64,000 bases of DNA from positions 62,001 through 126,000 of the forward strand of contig NZ_VCHA01000004.1 in assembly GCF_016597815.1 (NCBI RefSeq), in the 5' to 3' direction. The translations under genes and the position numbers were made by a program. This document shows positions 36,171 through 43,848 of the stretch, piece after piece. The notes beneath the pieces are model-generated. The model worked only from the letters and a program-made list of their open reading frames with translations, did no database searches and was not told the DNA's origin. The first letter of the stretch is position 1, and the number at the start of each line of letters is the position of its first letter. The stretch comes from Marinobacter sp. DY40_1A1. Lineage in GTDB: Bacteria > Pseudomonadota > Gammaproteobacteria > Pseudomonadales > Oleiphilaceae.

Positions 36171-37628
36171 TCAGAGTTTGATGCAGATATTTTTGGTTTC
36201 GGAGTAGAACTCGAGGCCGTGTGCACCACCCTCGCGACCCAGGCCGGAATGCTTGGCGCCACCAAACGAGGTGCGCAGATCCCGCAGGAACCAGGAGTTC
36301 ACCCAGGCCAGGCCAACTTCCATCTGTTCCGCCACACGAATGGCGCGGGCTGAGTTTTCCGTCCAGATTGCACAGGCCAGGCCGTAATTGGTGTCATTGG
36401 CCAGCGCGATGGCTTCGTCCTCGGTATCAAACGGACGAATGTGGCAACAGGGCCCGAAAATCTCTTCGCGGATAGCGCGCGCGTCTTCCGGCAAACCGGT
36501 CCAGATGGTCGGTTCAATCCAGGCGCCTTCGTTCAGCTCGGCGCCCATATCCGGGATGCCGCCACCGATTTCTACAGTTGCACCTTCTTCCCGCGCCAGG
36601 TCGTAATAGCTCTTCACTTTTGCCCGATGCTCGAGGCTGACCAGCGGTCCGAAGTTGGCTTCAGGGTCTTCCGGGCGACCCAGCTTCAGTTTGGCGACTT
36701 CTTCCTTCATACGAGCGAGGAAGCGGTCAAAAATCGGGCGCTCTACATACACCCTTTCCGTGCCCAGACAAACCTGGCCACAGTTGACAAATGCCGAGCG
36801 CATGGTGCCCTCTACTGCCTTTTCAAGGTCACAGTCGGCAAACACTATGCCCGCGTTCTTGCCACCGCACTCCATAGAAACATTGCGCAAGCCAACCGCC
36901 GCCGCCTTCATAATGACTTCACCGGTGCGGGTTTCGCCGGTGAAAGTAATTGCATCAACCAAGGGGTGAGTGGTCAGGAAAGCGCCAGCGGAGTCAGGGC
37001 CGAAACCGTGCACCACGTTAAACACTCCGGGCGGCACACCACACTCGTTCATAACCTCACCCAGAAGGGTTGCGGTGGCGGGTGTTTCTTCGGATGGTTT
37101 CACAACCACGGTGTTGCCGCAGGCCAGCGCCGGACCCACTTTAAAGGTCATCAAAAGCAAAGGTAGATTCCACGGGGAAACAACAGCGATAACACCCTTT
37201 GGAGTGCGGTGACCAACGTTCAGAGCACCCGTACCGTCCGGGGTGTCCATGCGAAAGCCCTCGGTGGGATGGCTCATGGAGTCCGCAAATTCCTTGAAGT
37301 TCGCCGCCCCACGGGGAATGTCGATGTGGCTCGCCATGGAACGTGGCTTGCCGGTATCCAGGCACTCTGCATCCAGAAACTCGTCAAAGCGTTCATTGAT
37401 ACGATCGGCAATCCTGTACAGCATTTCAGACCGCTGCTTTTGCGTCATCTTGCCCCAGGGGCCTTTCAGGGCGGCCTTGGCGGCGCGAACGGCGGTATCA
37501 ACTTCGGCTTCACCGGCCTCGTGAACGTTGCCAATCAGGCTGTTGTCGACAGGGCTGCGGTTTTCAAATAACTTTCCGCTGGCAGAGGGCACGTACTCGC
37601 CATTGATAAAATGTTTGAACTCTTTCAT
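36171..37628 (-). CDS. dmpC: 2-hydroxymuconic semialdehyde dehydrogenase
   Basis: 485 residues, aldehyde dehydrogenase family. The active site is complete: catalytic Cys in NCGQVCLGTERVY, general-base Glu in SMECGGKNAG, and the NAD-contacting FTGETRTGEVI. It oxidises the ring-cleavage product 2-hydroxymuconate semialdehyde to 2-hydroxymuconate, the entry to the 4-oxalocrotonate branch. It is the first gene of the lower operon. Its ribosome binding site region reads AACAAGAAAGG, so a putative Hfq/Crc-type motif abuts the Shine-Dalgarno sequence. Confidence 0.94.
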   Translation of the reverse strand: MKEFKHFINGEYVPSASGKLFENRSPVDNSLIGNVHEAGEAEVDTAVRAAKAALKGPWGKMTQKQRSEMLYRIADRINERFDEFLDAECLDTGKPRSMASHIDIPRGAANFKEFADSMSHPTEGFRMDTPDGTGALNVGHRTPKGVIAVVSPWNLPLLLMTFKVGPALACGNTVVVKPSEETPATATLLGEVMNECGVPPGVFNVVHGFGPDSAGAFLTTHPLVDAITFTGETRTGEVIMKAAAVGLRNVSMECGGKNAGIVFADCDLEKAVEGTMRSAFVNCGQVCLGTERVYVERPIFDRFLARMKEEVAKLKLGRPEDPEANFGPLVSLEHRAKVKSYYDLAREEGATVEIGGGIPDMGAELNEGAWIEPTIWTGLPEDARAIREEIFGPCCHIRPFDTEDEAIALANDTNYGLACAIWTENSARAIRVAEQMEVGLAWVNSWFLRDLRTSFGGAKHSGLGREGGAHGLEFYSETKNICIKL

Positions 37629-37830
37629 GGCTCACCTTTCTTGTTAACTAAACCTGCGCACTGCCGCAGCGTTCCGGTTTTGAGTAGCACGGGTGTTTCA
37701 GCAATTACGCAACCCGTATCGTCTTTTTTAAATCAGTATAACTTTGCAAATACGGGATAAAACCACCAGGAATGGGGAGTTAAGTTCCCATATTCGGGAA
37801 CAACCTGAAGCCCGAAACCTGTTGGCAGAG
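37629..37830 (-). promoter_or_regulatory. Upstream region of the lower meta-cleavage operon
   Basis: These 202 bases precede dmpC. A TATACT -10-like element lies at about 37735-37740 (minus strand) but its -35 is weak. CCCGTAT (37713-37719) and ATACGGG (37750-37756) form an inverted repeat that brackets it. GTTCCC-ATATTC-GGGAAC (37784-37801) is a second palindrome. No sigma-54 -24/-12 element was found, in contrast to the upper operon, so the two halves may be controlled differently. Confidence 0.45.
37638..37645 (-). promoter_or_regulatory. AANAANAA (Hfq/Crc-type) motif at the dmpC ribosome binding site
   Basis: AACAAGAA on the minus strand, ten bases before the dmpC ATG and directly joined to the AAGG Shine-Dalgarno. 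It matches the catabolite-activity motif at which Hfq and Crc block translation in Pseudomonas. Whether this organism has Crc is not known from the window. Confidence 0.45.
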
Positions 37831-38721
37831 TCATGCATCCACCGCCCCATCGCTCACTTTCGCCATCACAAAATCAATAAAAGCCCGCGTTTTCAGGGGC
37901 AGGTTGTCCCGGTGGGGATAGATCATATGCATGGTGCGTTTTTCCATTGACCAATCAGGCAGCAGTTGCACCAACTCGCCGCTGCCCAGTTCCTGCTCCA
38001 CTGCGTATCGGGGCACACAACAGGCACCAAGGCCCCGCTTGACCGCGTCCAACGCAAAGGTGATTTCATCAGTCCGGATGTGTGCGTGGGGCGTAAAGGT
38101 TTCGGCATAACCGTCGCCGCATTGAAATCGCCAGAAGGCCGAGCGTTTGAGGACGATTAACGGCAACGCCGCAAGTTCATCAGGCCGCTTTGGCTGCGGA
38201 TAGAGCGCCAGCAGCTCCGGCGTAGCCACTATCAGCATTTCCGTGTTCATAAGAGGGCGCGATATCCAGTCATTGAGTGTCACCGAACCCAGGCGGAAGG
38301 CGATATCAATACTGTTCTTCACCAGATCCACATTCTGGTTACTGAGGAACATTTCCACGCTTACCCGGGGGTTAAGCTCCATAAACTCGAACACCCAGGC
38401 CTTCACCTTGTGGTGCCCCAAAGCAATGGGAGCGGTGATTTTGATGTCTCCGGAGAGGGACGACAGCTCGCTGTTCACATCTTCCGAGCGTATCTCAAGT
38501 TCACTCATGACCGGAGAAAGGCTGTTGTAAAAGCGTTGCCCGGACTCGGTCAGGCCAAATTTCTTCGAGCTCCGGTGAACCAGTTTGTAGCCGAGCTGCT
38601 GTTCAAACGCCTGCAAACGACGGGAAAGGGTTGAGGTGGGTATATCCAGATAACGGGCGGCAGAAACCAGGCTGCCCTTTTCAACCACCTTGATGAAATA
38701 GAACAAGTCCTGATAATTCAT
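37831..38721 (-). CDS. LysR-family transcriptional regulator (CrgA-like)
   Basis: 296 residues. ATG 38721 begins the conserved NYQDLFYFIKVVEKGSL; the frame can be extended upstream to a TTG at 38772, which adds unmatched residues. The helix-turn-helix is SAARYLDIPTSTLSRRLQAFEQQLG, and the remainder is a LysR effector-binding domain resembling the CrgA group. It lies immediately upstream of the dmpC-E-F-G-H operon on the same strand and is divergent from the LLM gene. Either could be its target. Confidence 0.85.
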   Translation of the reverse strand: MNYQDLFYFIKVVEKGSLVSAARYLDIPTSTLSRRLQAFEQQLGYKLVHRSSKKFGLTESGQRFYNSLSPVMSELEIRSEDVNSELSSLSGDIKITAPIALGHHKVKAWVFEFMELNPRVSVEMFLSNQNVDLVKNSIDIAFRLGSVTLNDWISRPLMNTEMLIVATPELLALYPQPKRPDELAALPLIVLKRSAFWRFQCGDGYAETFTPHAHIRTDEITFALDAVKRGLGACCVPRYAVEQELGSGELVQLLPDWSMEKRTMHMIYPHRDNLPLKTRAFIDFVMAKVSDGAVDA

Positions 38722-38837
38722 ATGGTTGTTCTCAATAATGAAATCATGCTTTCCCGCCAATCCTGTCGACAAATATCTGTGCGAGCTTATATTTGTCAGC
38801 CATTACTCTTGCTTTCTCATGGCTACCGGAGATTATT

Positions 38838-39842
38838 TTGAAACTGACCGTCGTCGACCAATCCCCTGTGCAAGGCCTGCCCAACGGAGTTTCTCCTGTA
38901 GCAGTTACTGTTGATCTGGCTCGCGCCTGCGACCGACTCGGCTTCCACAGGTACTGGCTGGCCGAGCACCACAACAGTGTCAATTTTGCCGGCCCCTGCC
39001 CCGAGATTCTGATCAGCCACATCGCAAGCGTGACCGAGCGCATTCGTGTGGGCAGCGGCGGCGTAATGCTGAGCCATTACAGCCCCTACAAAATCGCCGA
39101 ACAGTTCAGCATGCTCGAAACCCTCTACCCGGGGCGCATTGACCTGGGTATCGGCCGCGCCCCCGGTGGCGACGAGCTGGCCGCCCATGCGCTGGCGTAT
39201 CCGGCCCGGCCGGGCTCCGGCAACTACTCAGAACAAGCCTGGTTACTGCAAGGCTTGCTGCACAATACTCTGCCGGACGATCACCCCTACAAAACCCTGC
39301 GCGTGATGCCCGGCCAGCCCGCCGCTCCGCAAACCTGGATGCTGGCATCCGGCAGTGGCAGCAGTAGCCTGGCCGGGCAGCTGGGCATGAACATGACGCT
39401 GGCATTGTTCATCAGCCCGGATCCGGCTCCACCCGGTGTGATTGCCGAGTACCAGCAGGCATGGCGCGATGCAGGCCACCCGGGCCATCCCGAAGCAAGT
39501 ATCGCTGTAGCCGCCCTGTGTGCCGACAGCCGCGAAGAGGCGGAATACCTGGCAGCCCCTTCGGTGTACTGGAAAGTCAAAGCCTTCCGGCAGGGCATCC
39601 GCGAGGTGGTCAAAGCCCCCGATGAGGCTCTGCGCCTGAAAGCGCAGTTGAGCCCAGCCGAGCAAGACTTCTTCGATGCGGTTCTGAACTCAATGGTTCT
39701 TGGCACAGAAGACGAATGTGCTGAAACAATTCTGCGCCTTGCCCGGCAATACCAGTCGGATGAAGTCGGTGTTGTCACTGTGACTCACGACTATCAGCAC
39801 CGCCTGGCCAGTTACGAAAAACTGGCCAGCGCCCTGCTTTAA
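38838..39842 (+). CDS. LLM-class flavin-dependent oxidoreductase (luciferase family, group 1)
   Basis: 334 residues. TTG 38838 is chosen as start: GGAG lies six bases before it, and the protein then begins KLTVVDQSPVQGL as in family members. Diagnostic blocks are [31 protein letters not shown] and [16 protein letters not shown]. It is an FMN-dependent monooxygenase-like protein of unknown substrate. It is opposite in direction to the two phenol blocks it separates, and its stop overlaps the stop of the convergent porin gene by four bases (TTAA). Confidence 0.83.
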   Translation: MKLTVVDQSPVQGLPNGVSPVAVTVDLARACDRLGFHRYWLAEHHNSVNFAGPCPEILISHIASVTERIRVGSGGVMLSHYSPYKIAEQFSMLETLYPGRIDLGIGRAPGGDELAAHALAYPARPGSGNYSEQAWLLQGLLHNTLPDDHPYKTLRVMPGQPAAPQTWMLASGSGSSSLAGQLGMNMTLALFISPDPAPPGVIAEYQQAWRDAGHPGHPEASIAVAALCADSREEAEYLAAPSVYWKVKAFRQGIREVVKAPDEALRLKAQLSPAEQDFFDAVLNSMVLGTEDECAETILRLARQYQSDEVGVVTVTHDYQHRLASYEKLASALL

Positions 39843-40726
39843 AACACTTTGGTCAGGTGCAAGCGCAGCAATGCACCTTCCGGTCCTGCTTCGTTGTTGT
39901 ACTCCTGGTAGACCGCTGCGTTCAGACCTAACCCGTGGCCAGGCCAGAAATAGCCGGCTTCCGCACCAAGGGCATGCTTTTCGGCTTTATCGGCGGGACC
40001 ACCGTCATTGCTCTCGAGCTGCCAGGCTTCATAGCCCACCAGACCCACATTCAGCCCGCTGTCCAGACGGTGGCTCAGGGCCCACTCGATCAGGTAGCTG
40101 TCGCCGGGTGTAACACCGGTGTCATCCTGTTCGGTCTTGATTTCGTAGCGGGAAAGCGCTGAAAACGTCCAGCGTTTGTCGGGGTCAAAATGCCAGGATC
40201 CACCCAGGGTCAGCATGGTGGTGCCATACCCTTTGCCGATGGAGGCCGGTTCCGTTGGCTCGTAGCTTGCGGTATCAAACCAGTGGCCAGCGGCAAACAC
40301 TGCGTCCCATTGTTTGCCATGCCACCCCAGTACAACCGGCCCCACAAAAATGTCACCCAGACCGCTGTCGCTGTCCTTTACTCCAATACCCTTGAAATCA
40401 AGCGAGGTGCGCTGCAAGGGCACAATCAGTTCTGCCCCGTAGCTGGCCCCCAGGAAGGTCTTATCGGTGATCCAGATAAAGCGGTTGGCCAACGCAGTTA
40501 CTTCGCCCGTGTTCTTTCCGGGTGCTTTGTTGGCCTGGCCATCCCTCACATTGTCTATGTCGTAGTGCGCCAGATAACCACGGTAGTAAATGCCTGGCGG
40601 CGGTACGGCGGGGCCACCTATGCCTTCTACACCGGGAACATAGTGCCCGTTGGCTGCCAGCACGGGGGACGAAAGAGGCGCTGCCGCCAGCAAACCGGCC
40701 AGAGTCATAACTGTTTTGTATCTCAT
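39839..40726 (-). CDS. Outer-membrane channel, phenol MetA-pathway/SphA family (PF13557-like)
   Basis: 295 residues. ATG 40726 has AAAAGGAAAG upstream. The signal peptide ends VLAANGHY. The mature part alternates short amphipathic beta strands and ends in the Phe-terminated strand LLRLHLTKVF, the hallmark of an outer-membrane beta barrel. 'PPPGIYYRGYLAHYDID' and the general pattern match the MetA-pathway phenol degradation family. It is the last gene of the upper operon, 44 bases after dmpI, and probably lets phenols or hydrophobic aromatics cross the outer membrane. Confidence 0.82.
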   Translation of the reverse strand: MRYKTVMTLAGLLAAAPLSSPVLAANGHYVPGVEGIGGPAVPPPGIYYRGYLAHYDIDNVRDGQANKAPGKNTGEVTALANRFIWITDKTFLGASYGAELIVPLQRTSLDFKGIGVKDSDSGLGDIFVGPVVLGWHGKQWDAVFAAGHWFDTASYEPTEPASIGKGYGTTMLTLGGSWHFDPDKRWTFSALSRYEIKTEQDDTGVTPGDSYLIEWALSHRLDSGLNVGLVGYEAWQLESNDGGPADKAEKHALGAEAGYFWPGHGLGLNAAVYQEYNNEAGPEGALLRLHLTKVF

Positions 40727-40770
40727 CAAGCTTTCCTTTTTTGTAATTGTTGGAAATGTATCTTCCAGGG

Positions 40771-40962
40771 TCAGCGCCCGAGTTTTTTCGCAGACTGCCC
40801 GGCAATGCCGAAGTGCTGCTTGGGCATTTCGGTGATCATCACCCGTATGCGCTCCATAGGCGCATCCAGTGAGCGGGCCATGGCTTCGCTCACTTCCCGG
40901 ATCAGTGTTTCTTTTTGCTCATCACTACGGCCTTCAATGATATAAAGCTGTGCAATTGGCAT
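40771..40962 (-). CDS. dmpI: 4-oxalocrotonate tautomerase
   Basis: 63 residues, the standard size. Catalytic Pro2 follows the initiator Met ([11 protein letters not shown]). Arg residues in RSDEQ and [12 protein letters not shown] fit the substrate-binding positions. It interconverts 2-hydroxymuconate and 2-oxo-3-hexenedioate between DmpC and DmpH. It lies 110 bases after dmpB with ATAAGGAG ahead of its ATG. In the classical dmp operon dmpI is the last lower-pathway gene; here it has moved to the upper block. Confidence 0.93.
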   Translation of the reverse strand: MPIAQLYIIEGRSDEQKETLIREVSEAMARSLDAPMERIRVMITEMPKQHFGIAGQSAKKLGR

Positions 40963-41072
40963 AACCTCTCCTTATTCGATGGAATTCGGCACCCAAGCCA
41001 GCCCCTTTTCAGGGGTCGGTAACGGTGTCACCGGCCCTCCTGATAAAGGTGCCGCTTCGTATACCCAATTAA

Positions 41073-41996
41073 TCAGGTCAATACCGACAGGAATCGCTCG
41101 TTCAACGCACGGTCGTGATAGAAAATGGCCTTGCCCAACTCCTCGGCATCCCAGGTAACTGGCTCGTGGTCCGGGTAGTGGTAATCACCGCCGGCGAACA
41201 CTTCGTTGCGGTTGCCGGAAGGGTCAAAGAAATAAATCGTCTGCCCGTGGGTAAGGCCGTGCCGGGTTGGGCCGATATCGATGGAGGTGTCGGTCATGGA
41301 CAACAGGTCCGCAGCCTTGAGCACATCCTGCCAGGTTTCCAGGAAGAAGGAGGCGTGGTGGAATTTGGCCGGCTCTTCGTGGTGAATAAAGGCGACGTCA
41401 TGTGCCTTCATGCTGGCGGTCAGGAACTGCGCAACCCGCTTGCCATCCGGCGCAATAACCTGCTCGGCCAGTTCAAAACCAAGCACATCGCGGAACAGAT
41501 CCAGGGTTTCATCGAGGTTCGGCCCGTAGAGCAGGCAATGGTCAAAGCGCGTTGCTTTCATGCCTTCCAGCCCCATCGGCCAGGCTTCGGGATTGTGGTT
41601 GCCAACGCCCCACTTGCCGGTCTGCTTTTTGGTAGCAAAGATCTCGAACGCGTGGCCGGTAGGTGCAATAAACCTTACCCGACGGCCGCAATCCTTGAGC
41701 TCACCCTCGGGAATATCCTCAACCTCGCAACCAAACTCGACGAGCTCGCCGCGCAACTGGTCAACCACTTCCTCGCTCAGACATTTGAAGCCCATGAAGT
41801 CCATTCCCGGCTCATCCGCTTGCCTGAGGACGACGGAGAACTTGTCCACTTCCGTCCAGCCCTTCAGGTACACACGGCCCTGGTCATCGCGATCCATTTC
41901 GACCAGACCCAAAAGATCCTTGTAGTGTTTGACGGCTTCATCCATATCGAGAACACGGATCTGGACGTGGCCGGGACGCATTACACCCTTTTTCAT
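41073..41996 (-). CDS. dmpB: Catechol 2,3-dioxygenase (extradiol)
   Basis: 307 residues, the same length as XylE/DmpB, two vicinal-oxygen-chelate domains. The Fe(II) ligands are at the classical positions: His153 (TRFDH), His214 (FHHAS) and Glu265 (NRNE). His199, His246 and Tyr255, which line the active site in this family, are also present. It cleaves catechol to yellow 2-hydroxymuconic semialdehyde. An AACAACAA motif lies 20 bases upstream, inside the end of dmpQ. A GAGG sequence precedes ATG 41996. Confidence 0.97.
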   Translation of the reverse strand: MKKGVMRPGHVQIRVLDMDEAVKHYKDLLGLVEMDRDDQGRVYLKGWTEVDKFSVVLRQADEPGMDFMGFKCLSEEVVDQLRGELVEFGCEVEDIPEGELKDCGRRVRFIAPTGHAFEIFATKKQTGKWGVGNHNPEAWPMGLEGMKATRFDHCLLYGPNLDETLDLFRDVLGFELAEQVIAPDGKRVAQFLTASMKAHDVAFIHHEEPAKFHHASFFLETWQDVLKAADLLSMTDTSIDIGPTRHGLTHGQTIYFFDPSGNRNEVFAGGDYHYPDHEPVTWDAEELGKAIFYHDRALNERFLSVLT

Positions 41997-42001
41997 AATA
42001 A

Positions 42002-42340
42002 TTACCTCATTGCTTTTGTTGTTGTGTGCTCATTCATATGCCCGGCTGCAGGTTGCTGCGGCCGGCATTCAATAATCAGATCGGTCAATGGATAGATGCG
42101 GCACGCCAGCACCTGGCCCTGTGCAAGGGCTTCCGGGGGCACGTGCACCCGGCTCATCTTTCCGCATGAGTAATCGCCACTGAGTACGGTGACCTTGCAG
42201 AAGCCACAACCACCGCCTCGGCAGCCTACCGGCACGCACTTGAGCCCCTGCTGCTCCATGGCCTTGAGAACGCTCTGGCCGGCCTTGCAACGAAACGACT
42301 GGCCACTGCACTGTTCGGTAACCTGCAAGAACTCCCCCAT
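42002..42340 (-). CDS. dmpQ: Chloroplast-type [2Fe-2S] ferredoxin that reactivates catechol 2,3-dioxygenase
   Basis: 112 residues. ATG 42340 has GAGGGAG upstream; a longer frame overlapping dmpP is unlikely. The cluster-binding cysteines are CRGGGCGFC (CX4CX2C) and a distant one in VLACR. DmpQ/XylT proteins reduce the oxidised iron of the extradiol dioxygenase after inactivation by substituted catechols. It lies between dmpP (13-base gap) and dmpB (5-base gap), its usual position. Confidence 0.93.
   Translation of the reverse strand: MGEFLQVTEQCSGQSFRCKAGQSVLKAMEQQGLKCVPVGCRGGGCGFCKVTVLSGDYSCGKMSRVHVPPEALAQGQVLACRIYPLTDLIIECRPQQPAAGHMNEHTTTKAMR
42016..42023 (-). promoter_or_regulatory. AANAANAA motif upstream of dmpB
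   Basis: AACAACAA on the minus strand, 20 bases before the dmpB ATG, within the last codons of dmpQ (encoding Thr-Thr-Thr-Lys). It matches the Hfq/Crc catabolite-activity consensus. Because it is coding sequence the match could be incidental. Confidence 0.35.
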
Positions 42341-42353
42341 GGCCTGGTCTCCC

Positions 42354-43415
42354 TCAGATCTTCCTGAACAGTGCAGAGCGCTGTGCGTCTTCTGCTCCGT
42401 CGGCTGCCGTGAGGAACTTTTCCATGAAGATATCCCGTTCAAACAGGCGTCCCTGCATCAGCGCCGTCAAGGCTGCATCGATCATTGGCGGTGGGCCGCA
42501 CAGATATGCTTTGCGCCCGGAAAAGCGGCCATCAAAATGGGCTTTCGCCGCCTCATGCACGTAGCCTTTGAACCCCTGCCAGCCTGCATCGTCCTCTGCC
42601 TGGCTCAGGGCGGGAACGTAGGTGAAGTTGTCATGGTCGCGGGACAGGCCCTCGAACAGCTCGCGGTTATAGAGCTCTTCCACATTACGGGCGCCCTGAA
42701 AGAGCACGATCTGGCGGTCATCATCCTGCGCCAGCAGGTCCAGAATCATGCTCTGGGGGCTGGAAAGCCCGGAGCCACCGGCGATGAAAATGAGATCCCC
42801 GGGCTGGGAACTGCGCACAAAGAACTGGCCGTAGGGTCCGGACAGGTTGAGTGTGTCGCCTTCTTTCAGCTGTTGGTGAATGTAGGATGTGGCTGCACCC
42901 CCTTCTACCAGGCGCACATGCAACTCCACTTCGTCAGCACGGCTTGGCGGGTTCGCCAGCGAGAAGGCCCGGGAGCCTTCTACCCCGGGTAAATCAATAT
43001 TGATGTACTGGCCAGCCTGGAAGGTCATTTCCCGGTCAAGCTTGAGGTGCACACCCTTGATGGTTGGCGACAGGTCAACAATTTGAGTGACCGTGGCCTG
43101 GTAGTCCTCAACGGGATAGCCTTCAAAGTCTTCGTCTACATCGATATCCGCTTCGATGGTCACGTCACTTTCCAGGGTGGCGCAGCAGACCAGAACCTTG
43201 CCTTCCTCCCGCTCGCTGTCCATCAACGCAAATGAAGAGGCTTCACCCAGGTCGACATCACCGTCGATCACCTGGACCTTGCAGGTTCCACAGGTGCCGT
43301 GGCCACAAGCAAAGGGCAACCACACACCATTACGAAGCGCGGCCTGGAGGATGGTCTGGCCATCTTCAACTTCAATCTGTTCGCCAATCGGCTCAATGGT
43401 TACGGTATGGCTCAT
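42354..43415 (-). CDS. dmpP: Phenol hydroxylase P5, FAD/[2Fe-2S] reductase component
   Basis: 353 residues. An N-terminal ferredoxin domain has Cys37-X4-Cys42-X2-Cys45 and a fourth cysteine in VLVCC. It is followed by the FAD-binding RAFSLANPPS and the NAD-binding LIFIAGGSGLSSPQSMI and YLCGPPPMIDAAL. It carries electrons from NADH to the diiron oxygenase DmpN. The order ferredoxin-FAD-NAD is the standard for DmpP. Ten bases separate it from dmpO. Confidence 0.95.
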   Translation of the reverse strand: MSHTVTIEPIGEQIEVEDGQTILQAALRNGVWLPFACGHGTCGTCKVQVIDGDVDLGEASSFALMDSEREEGKVLVCCATLESDVTIEADIDVDEDFEGYPVEDYQATVTQIVDLSPTIKGVHLKLDREMTFQAGQYINIDLPGVEGSRAFSLANPPSRADEVELHVRLVEGGAATSYIHQQLKEGDTLNLSGPYGQFFVRSSQPGDLIFIAGGSGLSSPQSMILDLLAQDDDRQIVLFQGARNVEELYNRELFEGLSRDHDNFTYVPALSQAEDDAGWQGFKGYVHEAAKAHFDGRFSGRKAYLCGPPPMIDAALTALMQGRLFERDIFMEKFLTAADGAEDAQRSALFRKI

Positions 43416-43425
43416 AACTCAACCC

Positions 43426-43785
43426 TCAGGATGCGGAACCCTGGATGCCTTCCAGGCCCGAAGTGGTCACTGTCAGCATGCTCTTATGGTCAATACCGTT
43501 GTCGATCAGTGATGCGGCCGGGTCGGGCGTAAAGGCCTCATCGTTAAGAAGCCACTGGGCATTCAGAAAGTCGGCCTTTCCGGAATCCGGATGCCCTGCA
43601 ACGGCCGGTTTGAGCAGCTCGTCCACAAACGCACCAAAGGTCATGTCCGGCGCAACCAGCAACGCAAAAGGTGCGCAGAACATCAGATGCTTGGGCCAGT
43701 AGACATAAAGCAACTGCATGCCGTTGAAGTTCTCAACACGGTCTTTGGGTTCTGCGTGATATTCGGAAATAGCATTAACACTCAT
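43426..43785 (-). CDS. dmpO: Phenol hydroxylase P4 subunit
   Basis: 119 residues, the small gamma-type subunit of the (alpha-beta-gamma)2 oxygenase. The conserved NGMQLLYVYWPKHLMFCAPFALLVAP matches DmpO. It binds DmpN and DmpL and is needed for activity. It is preceded in the message by an 8-base GC-rich stem-loop that separates it from dmpN. Confidence 0.92.
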   Translation of the reverse strand: MSVNAISEYHAEPKDRVENFNGMQLLYVYWPKHLMFCAPFALLVAPDMTFGAFVDELLKPAVAGHPDSGKADFLNAQWLLNDEAFTPDPAASLIDNGIDHKSMLTVTTSGLEGIQGSAS

Positions 43786-43809
43786 GGCGTTCTCCTTTTT
43801 GTTTTAGTG

Positions 43810-43840
43810 GCCCGCCCGACGCTGACAGCGCGGGGCGGGC
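43810..43840 (-). repeat. Intercistronic GC-rich stem-loop between dmpN and dmpO
   Basis: GCCCGCCC (43810-43817) and GGGCGGGC (43833-43840) are perfect complements with GACGCTGACAGCGCG between them, which can add an inner GCTG/CAGC stem. No T-run follows. It may stabilise the dmpK-N message or tune dmpO translation. Confidence 0.6.
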
Positions 43841-43848
43841 AAATCTGG

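Noticed and set aside
37629-37830. A sigma-54 promoter before dmpC
   Set aside because: No GG-N10-GC pair with TGGCAC/TTGC context was found in the minus strand of this gap.
41115-42095. A 326-codon open frame on the plus strand
   Set aside because: Antisense to dmpB, whose metal ligands fall at the classical positions; no family features on the plus strand.
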